A stretch of 64,000 bases of DNA, taken from Azadirachta indica. Lineage: Eukaryota; Streptophyta; Magnoliopsida; Sapindales; Meliaceae. The stretch is taken from positions 321,408-385,407 of the forward strand of contig CM040442.1 in assembly GCA_022749755.1 (NCBI GenBank), written 5' to 3'. The notes under the pieces were generated by a model. The model saw nothing but the letters and a program-made list of their open reading frames with translations, made no database searches and was not told the DNA's origin. The translations under genes were made by a program, and so were the position numbers. This document shows positions 50,889-64,000 of the stretch, in pieces. Each line of letters starts with the position of its first letter. Position 1 is the stretch's first letter.

Positions 50889-53800
50889 AAAATAAAACTT
50901 ATAATAAATATGTAAAGAAAAATATTGATAACGAATTCTTAAAAATAATAATGTAAAGAAATGATGGAGCACGAAAACTTTTAACTCTTTTTTAACGATG
51001 GTTAGAAATATTTATAATTTTTTACTATTATTTTTGCATAATCTTCTAAAATTTACATTTTGAAAAGATCAAATATGCCAATTAAGAAACTACATCTAAT
51101 TTTTCTTTTATTTTTTTTTTTTTAAGTTTGCAATTTTGTTTTGAAAAAGAATTACCAAAGGGCAACAACTCTTTTTGATATGGCCTTTGAGATGAATTTA
51201 GGTTGTGTTTGCTCCTTAATTAGCTCAAGAGTTGACTCCCTATCAATGATTTTGCTTTGAATAGTAAAACAAATGACGTGTCTCATTGGAAACTACACAA
51301 GTATTATTTTTTTATTTATTACTTTTTATGGGCATCTCTCTTTTATTCTCTCTCTTACTTTGCCAATAAATTATTTGGACCAAGGAACTTGAAGTTAATT
51401 AACTAAAATTATCAAAAAGAGACCAAACTAGAATGTGAAGGTGATCAACTACAACATCTGCGGGCTCTCAATGATTATTTGTTTAATTAATTATTATTTT
51501 GACTATGATTATGAAACTTATTATTGTTTAAAAAAACTAGTTAATTAACATTAATAAACATGTTAATCAAAATAAAGTGGGCAAGCACCATTCATAACTA
51601 TGTTACATTAAAAATGATTCAAGAGTTGGTTTCAATACCTTTACGATTAAAAATATTAGTGCCTAAAATATAGGTAATACATAATTTTTTAATTAAAAGT
51701 TACTTGTGGTTGAATCAAATTGTCTCATAAATTAAAATTTTTGTTTTTTTTTTAAAGATTATATATGTAAATGGTATAAACCAAAGTTTTTCTAAAAAAA
51801 ATTATAAATAAAATAGAATTTTAATCTAAAAATTTTACATTACCCAATTGTATTTTACTAATTGAATCAATTATTATTCATATTTTAATTAGATAAGTTA
51901 TTGTTAAAAAATTTTTTTTACAAAATATCATATAAATCATATATTTATAAAGCAGAATAACAAACACTACCTACTTTAATTAAAAGAGCATGCAAGCATG
52001 TTTCATGTCACCTTTATTCTTTTTTTTTTTTCTTTTAATTTTTTAAAAAATTTTTAATGTACCTTTATTCTAAGTTAAAGTTTACACATGACATATAATA
52101 TGAATATCATCATATTTAATTCTTACCTACCAATCCTAATGAATCTAGAAAGCTTTCTATATCTTTTGCTTTCCTAAGCCAGCCTTATCAAGAAATCAAT
52201 TTATTAATTGTTTGAAAATAATAATGTGAATTGAGAGAAAATATGGTTGTGACTAAATTAGATATATATTTCAAACAAGTCAACCTTTTTGGCATTATAT
52301 GAAGCACCTCTAAAGTCTTCCATATGTATACAACCATTATTTAAGAAAACAAAATATTTAAAAATAAAAAATTATTCATCTTAAATTAAATAAAGGTGTA
52401 CTTTTTTATTTTTAATTAAAGATAAATTCGTAACTTTTTTTAAAAATTTTTTAAGTGTTACATAAAAATAGAGTAAACCTCTCACTGATTCATATTATTA
52501 TTATTTAAACCCTAAATTTCTTATACTATTTTAAAAAAATTTTACTAATTGAATAAACTAGTATGCATAATTATTATCATTTTTTTTTCTTAAACTTGTA
52601 ATCACACAAACTTTGAGTCTTGATTATTGGAATATCATTAAATTTAACAATATTTTTTATTATCAGTTTTATCTAAAATAGAAATAGTGGGAAAAATCCA
52701 TACATGTAGAATGGAATTAGTAGAATGATTGAAGATTCCAAATGAAAAACCTCTAGTGGGGAGCCACCACAAAAACAAAAAAACAAAGAATTAATGCTTC
52801 CATTTAATTTCATGGGCTCCTTGATTTGCGGAAAATTTTACTTATAATATCATTTTCAATTAATTTAATTGATTAATTTTTCTACTTAATTTCCACTTCA
52901 TGACTTTTTTTTTCTCCTATTAATGTTACTTTCATTCGTTTTACACCAATGGATTGTAAATTTATCGTTCTAGAACTTGGAAACTATGTAAAAGAGAAAA
53001 ATAATTAAAAAAAAAAGAAGCAAATTTCATAACACTTTGATCTATTCATATATATCTATATATATGTATTTTATTTATATAAAGAAGTTAAGAGAAAATT
53101 CTTAAAATGTATAGGATTACTCTTTAATAAATTATTTTTATAATAAATTAAAAGAGATAGCGTTGTGACATGTTATTATATATAAAATTTTTTTATCAAT
53201 AATTTACTTATAAAACTTTTATTTTATAATTATTTATTTTTTAAAATTTTCTTGACATTAATAATTAGTGTGAACATGGTACTATGGAACAGTTTCTTGG
53301 AAAATTCAGAGTGTATGCCAGCCAAATTAATTTATATATAAAAAATTATTTATTATGGAGGAAATATCTCGAATTATTATTTTATCTATATATATAAGTC
53401 AAGTTGTCTCATAATTGATTTAATTTAATGTAGTTGATAAGATAGAAAGATCAGCTTGCATCTACACCACACACATTCACATTTCTCTTATGAATTATAA
53501 TTTCAATTTCACAAGTGAAGGAAGTTTCGCAATAGTCATGAATCAAATTAAAATTAAATTATATAGATAGAGAGGAGAGGGATATATGTTAGTTTAATTT
53601 TTTTTTCCTTAAAATGATAATAATTTGAAAAATAAAAAACTGAGAATTATAGTTAAATAAATTAAATTTTTATTTCTTTATTTTATAGATAAAGTATTTA
53701 TAAACCTCTAAAATAATGTCAATAAGACACTTTAGTGTTATTGGTTAGAAAAATATTTTGCATAGTTGTTTGTTAAAAATTTTGATAGTTTAAATGATTT

Positions 53801-54516
53801 ATTTATTTACTCTTATTTTATCGAAATTTACGAATTAAATTTACGGATAAACGGATTCAAGTATGTTATATTTTTAAACTAATAGAATTAAATTGTATAT
53901 TTAAGAAAATTTAGGGGTGTATATGCATTTTTGCTTATTGAATTGAAGAGTCACATTCAATATCTTTTTTTTAACTAAACTTTCTTCACACGAATCATTT
54001 GACAAAGATCGGTGACATAACGCTTGCGCAAATGAATCACTTTCAACAGTGACAATTATGTTTACATTTGTTTATATATAATGATGATAAAATTTGTCAC
54101 AAAGGAATAATACAATAAAAATGTAAAAAAAAAAAAAAATTTGTCCGATAATGATACTAACAGGTATAAAAATTTAATGATTCTGAACTGAAAAACCTTC
54201 GCTGGTTTTTTAATTAAAAAAGGGAAAATATTTACAGCATCAGAGAAAATGCTAAAATTGATATCCTCACTACATACCCTTCGAATTTGAAGACAGACAA
54301 AACCATACACAGAAAGCTAGCTATGTTATTCACATATGGCACAAACTTTCCCGGGTAGAAATAAAACAGATGAAAACATTGGAAGCAACTAAATCAGCAA
54401 CCTCAAACTTCCTATATTTGAAGTTAGTTTCTATCTGCATATGTCAAAAACTTTTATACAGATTAAAAAGGAAGGAACTAGTTTTTCGGTTAACGAACAG
54501 GGAGATGCTAGACTAC
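50889..54516. other. AT-rich intergenic DNA right of the gap
   Basis: Very AT-rich, with many homopolymers and TA runs (for example 53050-53080). No domain, RNA gene, LTR or terpene synthase exon was recognised on either strand. The last 150 bases or so are probably the 3' UTR of the DUF789 gene, although no clear AATAAA was found. Confidence 0.6.
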
Positions 54517-57500
54517 TCAACTTCGTCGTCTGGAGAGGAAGAACTCGAAGTCAGAATGTCGGTTTACGGATGTCTGATCTCCTTTGTTAACGACTGCTCT
54601 AGACATACAAGATGCTGTTTCCTGGAGCGTCCTCAACCGCTCCTTCAGAATTTCAGAAGGGTTTAAGGCTGCATTTTCTGCTGTCTGGCTCTGCACAGCA
54701 GACTGCCTTGGCTGGAACCAGCATTCACTCTGTTCATATGACAAGCAGCAACGGTCATTTATGCAGTAGCAGATGCACGTGTACCATACACGAGATGGTT
54801 GTAAGGCTAGATGCATTATCGCTTCTAGTTAAGATTGAAAATCAGGTTCCCATTTTGATGTATTGATTAATATGAGTGTAAATTCAACAACTCAGATGCT
54901 GCTATTTCTGAAATGACAACTATTTGACACACTCGGCTTAGAAACTTGAATGTGCAACCAATTTTACGATCAAATTTTGAAAGATTTCGCCATAGAATTG
55001 AATAGAAACTCAAAGAAACAGAGTCAATTTTTAGAGGATTATCAGTAAGAATAATTAAAGCTACCTGAGCATTGTAACTTTGGAGACCAACAACAGGAGA
55101 GACTATACATGTGCCTGCATTTGCAGAATCAACTTTCGCTCTTCTACGGACCAGATGACCAAGTGAATGATAAGTTAAAAATGCTGCACGGAAGTTGCCA
55201 TCCGGAATCCTATAAATGGGATACCATGCTACAGAGTACCTGAAATTCAGATGACAACAGAACTTACTAGATTTCTTGGTGTCGGTTGATACATTGAAAT
55301 CTGTTACATACAAATGTTCTTGAAGACAATGGAGATATTACTGTCCTAGCAAGTTAAACACAATAATTGCAAACAACTGGTTCAACAAGATTATTCTTCA
55401 TATCGTATCTGGAAAAGTTTTGCTACTTACCAGGATGAAGGATGCAGATCATTTAGGTTTATTTTGTTTAAATTACTTGGATCGCCATACATTTTGCAAT
55501 GCGAAGGCTCATCACAATTAACCAGCTCTTGAATTCTGAAATGAATGAAAAAGAATTAAAAATATTAAACAGTCGTCAAACTGCTATTCCTGATTATCTA
55601 GTCATAGCTCTAAAGAATTGCTAGAGAACTAAAAGGCTTAAAACCCAATGAACAAAATGTAACAAGTAACTGACTAAATTTACAACTCTCAGTAGGTAAA
55701 ATACCTTGATAGGACAACATCAATCTGATAAAGTTGATCCATCAATCAAAAAATTATTGAATGATTTGAATTAAGATCTTGTTCTTGCTATTCTCTCTAT
55801 CATAAAAAATTGATAGATCAAGCGTAAAAAGAACTGGAATTGACTAAGATTTCAGCTCTAAGTTTTGTATGTGTGCCAATGGCCGTGATTTTTGGTTATT
55901 GGTTTATCTAATAATATTACAATTATTATAATACAACAAAAATGATACTTACTTCTCATATAATGGCCGTCTTTGCCAAGGTTGATCAGATTCAAAATAT
56001 TCAAAAAGCAGCTCCACATCATCAGACCTTGACATATCAACTGATGAAATAGACAAGTCCTCTTTATGAGAAACTGAAGACAGCTCTGATTTGCACACCT
56101 CTGTCACAGGTGGTGAAACACTTGCATCAGCAGTACGAGGCTGAGGAACTAGCAATGAAAATATTGGTAGATGGCGAACACTAGCAGAGCTTTGCAATTT
56201 TTCACCAATCTCACAGGCCTTTGTCACCCCAGGAGCAGCAAATACATGGCCATTGTTTGCAGAATGACTTTTACAGTTTCTGAAGAGCTGAACTGCTGAC
56301 AGAAAGGGAACAAAATAGGCACGAAATGAGAAGCGATCAACACCCAATCTATTTGTTTGTTCATAATCCTCTGCCCTGATTTCTAGCCCATAGCTTCCAT
56401 GTTTTTCATACCACTGCCACATGCATCCCAATGGAACATTCAGTGTCTCGTGTCTGCACAAAGACACACCACCAACCTGGTCTGAACAACACTTACAGCT
56501 TATTATATTGGGTGAACGGCAAATAACTGGAGATGAAAAGTGGAGAAATCTTTCAAACTCAGCAATTGGACCACCGGTGACCATCTGAACAGCTTCAGAT
56601 GCCACTTGTATCCTATAGGCATCATTTACCAACTGTGCAATCTTGTTCAACTCAGTTTCAAATGCAGAAAAGTTCTGATTGTTAGATTCACTAATCAAGC
56701 AATCAGTTGCAACATGCTTGCTATTGTTCTCCTTGAAGGTATAAGCACTCATGTTCCTCAATAGAACATTACTATTTTCATCCTCCTGTATGGAACTCCT
56801 TTCAGAACCCAGGCCCATTCTCATAATCCCAACATTCAATGAAGAAATGAGATTTTGAGAAGGGGAAGCAGCTTTCTCATCAACATTGTTTCCCAAAGTC
56901 CAATCCCCCAAGCCCTGCCTATCACAATGTCCCAATGATGAGCTGCTACATCTTGCTGAGGTTGTACTTCGACGATCCTTGATCCCAATAGGTATCCATT
57001 TCTGCAGCAGAGATCCAGAATTATGGTTTTGCTTAACACATTCTGCAAGAGAAATGTCCTTTTCTGTTCGAGAAACTTCATTAACCATAAGATGAGGAAG
57101 GTACACCGGAGATGGCACCTCAACCATATCCAATTCCAGAGAACAGCATGATTTGGATAATGAGATATCCTGCTGTTGTTCTTTCGTAGCAGAAATGGCA
57201 TAAGAGACGCTTCCAGTTGATTCTGAAGTTTCCAGACAATCTTGTGAACCATTGAATAATTCTGAATTCAAGGATTCAACTTTGCCACTCTGACTCCCAA
57301 GCCCTGGAGAACCAGATCTTGGAAAACTGCTCAATCCTTTTTGGTCATTTACCTGTTCACAGGTGTCCACAGTTTCATTCTGTTGGATACCAATCTTAGC
57401 ACAGGTGTTTGCACTGGTCTTGCTGGGATTAGAAGCCCTCCGGGCATAAGAGTTGCATTCTTGCTTTGAATCTGGACTAGTTTTTCTTTTCAACTTCTTT

Positions 57501-60197
57501 GAAACCTTATCTTTCAATTGTTTTCTATCTTCAGATTTTGATGGCATATCTATGTTAGCAACATTAGAGTTTCTTCTAAGTGATGAAGGTGCTTTTTGAG
57601 TAACAGGAAACCGCGAACTTACTTTCTTAAACTCCGAGTTGCATTCATCAGCATCATTCTTCTGAACCTTTTGCCAGACACGATGATTGTTCTCCTTCCC
57701 TGTACGAACATGAGAATTTCTGGCAGTTGAACTTCTCAGCACCATTTTAGCTTTCTTACTCCTCTTGTCTGGTACAGCCACTTGCATATTACTGCCATTA
57801 AAATCTTGATTGCCATATCTCGTTTCTTCAGTGTAGTCATGGAAATCTACAACACTACCTAACAAGTTCTGAGGAGAGAAGCACCCTTGTCTTGGACTAA
57901 AATCTAGTGATTCTGAAAACCTAAACTTGCAACTTCCCTTATCATGTGGTTTAGCATCACAACTAGTAGTAGTACTATTGTCACTGTTTGAACCAACAGA
58001 AACTGAATCCAAGACTCGGCAGTCATGCATATCGGAAAACCCATTTAAATGAATACCGTCATAACAACTGATCTGTGAATGATGTGTCTCTTCTGCTCCT
58101 ACATCAGTGATGGATCCTCGGTCTTCCATTTGAACCATCATTTTTGAATCAGTTAAGGGACATGCCTCAGGAAAACTCTTGACTCCAGAAGGTACTTTAG
58201 CTTCCAATAACTCCAGTTCATCAATGGAGGAAGTGCATGTCTTTGGTGATTCAGAAGAACAAACAATTCTATTATCATTGTCTTCTACATGGTTTATATT
58301 AACTCTACTATCTGACGATGAATCTTCTTGGGAAGCTGCATACGAAACTAACATATCAGCATGATCAACTTCGTTGTTACCACTGGTTTCCGAGATCAAA
58401 ATACCACAGGTATAATCCTCAGACAGAATTTCTGGATCAGTAGACTCAAAAAGTTTCTTGTGCTGTTTTCCCTTCTTCCTTGCCTTATTTCTTGAATTTC
58501 TCTTCACTGTGTTATCTACTTTTGGATTTTCGATGAATATGTCAGATGATTTAAAAGAACTAGATCTTTGTCGGATTACAGGAGAGGAATCGCCGTAAGT
58601 GATGGAACTTTGAGAGGAGGAATTACTAGAGAATTCATTGACATCAGTGACTTTATGACCCAAGGTCCCGTTTCGAGATTGTCGGCACACATCTGATCCC
58701 GGAAAGTTTCTTGCTCTAAATGACTTGACGGAACAAGTAACATCACTCACAGGTCCTTTCCGGGCTTTCCTTCGATCAACTTTAAATGAATTAAGAGATG
58801 ATGGGGAAACTAGATGCAGACCATCCATGTTTACCTGACCCATAGATTCTAACTGGTTAGTGTGGTCAAGACATTCTGGGGTTACCGAAACAATTCTCCA
58901 GAGTTCAACAGGTTCAGGGGTGAAGACTGTCAGGACAGCACACCTAACAAATAACAGATGAAATTACCACAGGCAAACAATATTGTCAAACCATAATAGA
59001 TGTTAAAGATGGTTGAAAAACCAGAAGGGCCTCATTAAGAAAATGCACATAACACATTTTAAGTATTTTTTTTCTTTTCCAAGTTTTAACGAAGCTCCAG
59101 GAAAGACAGAAGAACCTAAAATACCAATCTTTAAACTGCCACATAACCGAAAAACTCAAATAAAATTTCCTAATTACATTTTAAGCATTTTTCTTTCTTT
59201 CCAAGTTTTAACAAAGCTTGAGTAAAGATGATAACAGACCTAAAATACCAATCATTAAACTGCCACACGACCAGAAAAACTCAAGTAAAATTTCCTATAC
59301 TAGAATAGAATCAGAGACAGATTAACAGCAATTTCCCTATTCTCCCTTTGGGTTATATTTGTTGAAGCAATAGCAAAATGAAAGCAGGGAACTCCTGAAC
59401 TTTCAAGTTACACTTTGAAAATACCTACAGCATATTAACTTTTACAACAGTCCATAAGTTGAGAGCAAAAATCACTGTTGCTAATGCACTTTCAATACAT
59501 ATAAAAAGAATATAAAGGTTACTAGATAGTTGAAGTCCTATTGGGTCATAAAATTCAGATTACTTTAATATGCATATAATGAGGCACCAATAGGAGAATA
59601 TCACATACAAGAAATGTGTTATAGTTCTCCATTACCTACATAAAATCAATGATCTCCCAGAATTTCTATTAGCTCCAAACAGTAGCAAGCAAGATAAATC
59701 TAACAGGAGATCCTGATGGGTAGATCTGAAAGGTCACTACCCAGTATACTAATAAATGGAACACATATAGGAGAAATACAAAAAGGAAGGAAAGAAAGAG
59801 TTCATATCAACATTTTCACTGTTATCTGTAAGACATGAAAACAGATTCAAAAAATTTTAAGGAAGCAATTCTGATTTTCTATCTGTGTATCAAGCAAATA
59901 CACATATCCTTGACAAGCGTTTTACCTCTTATCAGGATTCCTTGAGTTAAGAGAAGAAATTTCAGAATCCTGCAAAAAAGGAAATTGATTGAATATGAGT
60001 TAAAAAAAATTGGTCAATCCTAAAGGAAAATGGAAAAAGGTAAGAGTATGGACATAAATCAATCATTATAACAAGTCCCTAACCTCTAAAGATGCTCTGA
60101 AATTATCTTTCTCGAAAGACTTCTTTAGTGAGTAAAACCTTCGTTCACCGTTAACTTTTTGGTTATCACTATAGGTTCTTCGGACAGCACAGTGCAT
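54517..60197 (-). CDS. DUF789 family protein, six coding exons, 1213 aa
   Basis: DUF789 (PF05623) is a plant family of unknown function. Exons: 60084-60197 (ATG 60195-60197), 59926-59969, 55953-58943, 55431-55535, 55065-55239, 54517-54729. All introns are GT-AG, phases agree, and lengths sum to 3642 nt, exactly 1214 codons with stop. The first residues are MHCAVRRTYSDNQ. A Ser-rich, basic low-complexity part fills about residues 60-800 (KARKKGKQHKK, several Arg/Lys clusters), suggesting a nuclear protein. The conserved domain starts near residue 840 (FERFLHFSSPVI), continues through MWQWYEKHGSYGLEI, LFEYFESDQPWQRRPLYEK, WYPIYRIPDG and AFLTYHSLGH, and ends in SECWFQPRQS. An internal Met at 58843 is not the start, because the frame continues into two upstream exons. 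No defects seen; this is the only intact-looking gene in the window. Confidence 0.9.
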
Positions 60198-60209
60198 CTT
60201 TTGGCGTGC
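60198..60209 (-). other. 5' UTR part of DUF789 exon 2
   Basis: Twelve bases lie between the acceptor gaatAG and the ATG, so the start codon is almost at the exon edge and the rest of the leader must lie in an upstream exon. Confidence 0.65.
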
Positions 60210-61577
60210 CTATTCATATCAACAGCAGAAATATCAGAACAATACACCAAAAAAAAAAAATAAATAAAACATAAATGCCAGTGCTGCAAAGACAATAACA
60301 ATTTTTAAGCCAGAGGTAAAAGAAAAATTATAAAAAAAATGCCTTATGGAAGAGAAAGAACGGAACCGTGAGAAAGCAGGAAAGTCACACACGAAAACAA
60401 CATAGCATATACATCAAATTAATCAAACCGAAAAAATATCATAAGCAATAAAATTTCTTCACAGTAAACGTCAAAAGGAAACCTGTGCTTTGCAGTAAAA
60501 GATTATAAGAAAGAAGAACTGCTGTATGTAGTGCCAAATGAAATCCCCATGGATATTTTCCTAGCATATGTAGCCTTTGGCATTGGCAGCACCAATGTAG
60601 CACAACCAAACAACCAAATCTAGGAATCTAATAAGACTATGTTATCACTTAATGCTTTAAGAGTAAATTACTTAGAGCATGGAGATATCAAGAATGTTAT
60701 CTAACTTACAATGGCATTTCCATTACTTGCGAACACTAAATGTTATAAAAGCTACCTGAATAGTCGATCAATTATGTAAAACAAATCAAATACAGATCTG
60801 AAACTAGTCAATCAGTAGTTCATGACAAAGCAAGTACCAAATAACAGTAATCATAATGAAATCCAAATGGCATCAGCTGATTACACCAAAACGACAAAAA
60901 ATGCAAAGCATTCACATTAAACGACAAACCATAAAAACAATTCACATTATACTGCAAGTCAATCAAATTACTTTATACAGAAAATAATAAACATCTTATA
61001 GGACTACAACACAATTCAACCATAAACAAACAGGTCTGGAAATTATTAGTTAGTAACAAAATATCCAATCAATTTGAAAGCGACAAAATGATAACGAAGC
61101 AACAATGCTACCAAACACGTCAATAACCCTACATACAGAAAATAATAAATTGTATAACAATAATAACAACAACCAAATTCCATCATTGACTCAAACCAAT
61201 AAATTCAAAGCATTATATGACACAAATAAAAAATGCCATTGAATCCCTACAGAATGTCAACCATACTCAAGTCTCGGACTAAAACGATTGATCTAAGTCA
61301 GAATCAACAATAGCTGAGCAAATGTTTTTTCAACCCATCTCAACTACATTTCATTCTGAAGAACAAACAACAATTTATCAATAGCAATACAACGGGACAA
61401 CCTAAAGCCTAATTCAAAAGAACTTTGAGTTTTAACTACATACTCCATTGCAAGAACTTGAAATTCAGAGCAGAAACATAAACATACGACAACAGGTAAG
61501 CAATACCCAGAAAACATACAACATTCAATTATATTTCTACAAATTCAAAATACTGAAAAGATGATTAAAAAATTTAC

Positions 61578-61720
61578 CAGGAATGTTGCGTTCAGCTAAG
61601 AGAAATCCATTCAACACAATTTGGAAACCGACAAATAGCTCTCAATATATTCGCGTTTGTGCAATAAATGACAAGGGAGTATTCTCTTTTTCTTCTTCCC
61701 TCCTCTATTTACTGCGTTGA
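61578..61720 (-). other. Probable 5' UTR exon of the DUF789 gene
   Basis: On the minus strand a pyrimidine-rich leader ends in CATTCCTG/GTAAATT (donor at 61577). This would leave an intron of 1368 nt before the acceptor at 60210. A second leader-like stretch lies at about 62120-62230 and could be an alternative first exon. Confidence 0.45.
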
Positions 61721-64000
61721 TTGATTTGAAAAAAAAAAAAAATGAATGCTAAATTTGAGTGAACCCTTCAAATAGTTATCAACATCAGTCAAAACTCTTA
61801 AGATAAATAAGTAAAAAATAAAAAAGGGTTCCCCAAATTTAGGTGTAAGGTTCCTGGATAATCAGCCCAACTACCCCCAGCTAAATTAGCCTGTAAATTT
61901 CCCTTTTTTAGATATCAACCGCAAAACACCATTGAAATTTTACTCATACTTCAAAATATCAAAATAAATATAGTAAAATTAATCAAAAAAAGTTTACAGA
62001 AATAGAGAAAACGAATATCACCTGAACATATCAATCTAAAACAGTAGCAACCCACATAATTTTACGATAAAAATTTCAAAGAAAAAATAACAGAACAATT
62101 ACAAACCACAGCTAGGTATTTTTCTTCTTCTGCTTCTCAGTCAGCTAAGTCAAGTAATTCAATCCCTCTTATGTCCGAATTTTTCCTCAGTAAAATCTGA
62201 TTTTTCTTGGCGTGGTCGCAAAGAGAATGAAATGAGATGAATTTTGCATTAAAGGAAATTTTTTTTTTAACAATTTCTAATTCTTTTTCTAAAATTATTA
62301 CTCCAAATGTGAAGCATGCAGGCAAGACTTGTAGAGTTGAGACGATAACTATGAGTCAATACAATTTCATCATGGTATTTAATTATTGGTTATAATATTA
62401 ATAAAATAATCACTTTTTTTTTCCTATGTGATCGACCCTATGGTAACAATCATACTAATACTGCTATTAATTTGGACGACGAGAGTATCTTAGCTGTAAA
62501 TTACCTTACGAAAAGATCATGTTCAATATTTGTTGCAATTTTATTGCAATAAAAATATTTTACAAAATTTTTTAAAATCGGAAGGTTACTAGATTTTTAA
62601 TTTTGTTAATGATATATACATGATATGAACTCAACATATTTTTTTAAAAAAAAAAAAAAATACAAAAGTTAAATATTTGAATTTTTTTTTGTTGAACGTT
62701 AAGAATAAAGTTAATTTACTATCATATATTATTTTTAATATTTAATTATATTGTATTAATATTATTACGCTTATTAGATTTTAGATTAATTAAATGTATT
62801 TAGTCAATTTCCAACTTTTTGGCTCATTTAAGATTGTTCATAAATTCAAAAGTTAATAAATTTTATTAAAATCCAACTTGATTTATTGTAAAATGGTTAT
62901 ACAACCATCATATACAAAAGAATGTTATTATTGCAAATTAAATGTAGCTCAAAAAGTTTGTGGCTCCAATTTATTCAAGAGAAAAAAGGATTATTTATTT
63001 TATATTGTTATGGGACCACTTAATTACCTGATATTTTAATCATTGATATGATTAATTAATTTTAAAATAAATATAAAATTAAAAAAATTTCATTCAACAC
63101 ACCTTGAAATTTTTTTTACAAAAAAATTGAAATTTGATAAAATTGATATATAAATTTGATTAATATGTATTTTTTTTTCTGTTAAAATCAGAGTAATATA
63201 TTTATTTTTAACTAAAAATTTAAAAATTAATATTGTTATATTTTTATGCATATAAACTAACTAAATAAGAATATTTGTGAGTAGAATTTTAATTAAATTA
63301 TTTATTTTTAGATTCAGTAAAAAAAATTATTCTTTATGTAGTAGAAAGTGCATCTTAAAGTTGACATTAGTAACACATATATATATATATTTAATTATCT
63401 TATATAGCAAAGTAAAGTCAATTAAGTATTAAATATAAATATACAATCTTTTGTCAAAGAAAAAAAAGAAGAAGAAAATAGTTGATAATTAAATCAATTA
63501 AGAGCCATGTTTTAAAAATAATTTTATTTGTAAAACATGTATTCTGTGTTTATTTGTAACGTTTTTAGTAAATTAAAATAACTTTATATTTGTACGAGTT
63601 TATTATTGTTGAATAAATTAAAATAAAGTGGGATTATACTACTCGTCTGGTCCCACTATGTGGGCCCCGGGAAGGCAATGTGATATCCACCGAGTAATAT
63701 AAATTCACTAAGTAAGATGCGATTGAAGCAGCATGATTGATGATGCGGACGCGTAATCGTGAGCAGTTTCGATACTCATGTGTCACATGCTTTCTGTCTG
63801 ATGTAATTCTCCACAAATCTGAGCCGCGTGAAAACAACGCTAGCGTTAATTGCCTTTGGTTGGCGCAATTTAAAAAAGCGGAGCGCGTGGTCATCACGTA
63901 TCAATCAAGTTGAACTACGAAGCAGTGAAAGTGAGCGTTGTGTACGAAAGGCATAAAAATTGTGGGGTCCAAGGATGAATGAGGCCATCACCTTGGCGTC
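61721..64000. other. Right-end intergenic DNA
   Basis: Mostly AT-rich, with T- and A-runs and a short (TA)n at 63378-63392. From about 63630 to the end the base composition becomes clearly more GC-rich and CpG-containing, as expected near the promoter of a neighbouring gene. An ATG at 63975 is open to the window end on the plus strand but is too short to judge. The open frame 63634-63897 (-) shows no domain. Confidence 0.5.

Noticed and set aside
50682..50972. Open frames spanning the N run
   Set aside because: They are artefacts of translating Ns.
54584..54866. Plus-strand open frames over the last DUF789 exon
   Set aside because: Antisense shadows of a well-supported coding exon.
56836..57252. 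138-codon open frame (-) in another frame of the DUF789 exon
   Set aside because: The main frame is open across the whole 2991-nt exon and carries the conserved domain.
63634..63897. 87-codon open frame (-) in the GC-richer right end
   Set aside because: No domain, no splice or promoter support; it more likely lies in the promoter of an off-window gene.

Overview
This is a stretch of a eudicot nuclear genome. The evidence is AT-rich intergenic DNA, spliced genes with GT-AG introns, a Ty3/gypsy LTR retrotransposon, a TPS-a terpene synthase with the standard seven-exon layout and a plant DUF789 gene. The terpene synthase reads most like Citrus sesquiterpene synthases as I remember them, so a Citrus-type genome is my guess. 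No search was possible.

The dominant structure is a near-identical direct repeat with a period of about 29.35 kb. Copy A runs from base 1 and copy B starts at 29350. Each copy holds, left to right: a decayed RNase H-like fragment (+), a CAF1 deadenylase pseudogene (+), a CDK-like kinase pseudogene (-) split by a 10.9 kb decayed Ty3/gypsy (Tat-like) element in intron 1, AT-rich spacer, and a sesquiterpene synthase gene (-). Copy A continues through a repeat-rich spacer (23.7-27.6 kb) into a third, older 5' fragment of the CDK gene (27.6-29.3 kb). Copy B loses 282 bp across the synthase stop codon and stops inside synthase exon 6 at a 100-base N gap (50789-50888). The copies differ mostly by homopolymer or microsatellite indels and very few substitutions, so an uncollapsed haplotype is as plausible as a real recent tandem duplication.

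To the right of the gap is AT-rich DNA without recognisable genes, then one intact-looking gene on the minus strand (54517-60197, six coding exons, 1213 codons). It encodes a DUF789 protein with a long low-complexity N-terminal part and a 5' UTR intron of about 1.4 kb. The last 2.3 kb is intergenic.

The retroelement is dead: its protease, RT and integrase active sites are altered and its two LTRs differ at roughly 14% of sites. Its most interesting part is downstream of the integrase region. There an opposite-strand gene has two short introns that keep the reading frame, and it has its own promoter-like sequence. The kinase copies are also dead: the glycine-loop coding part of exon 1 is deleted in A and B but kept in the third fragment, which is also an empty site for the retroelement. 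The synthase in copy A is complete in domains but has a 1-nt frameshift in exon 6 and an altered exon 7 acceptor; both could be bypassed by nearby in-frame acceptors.
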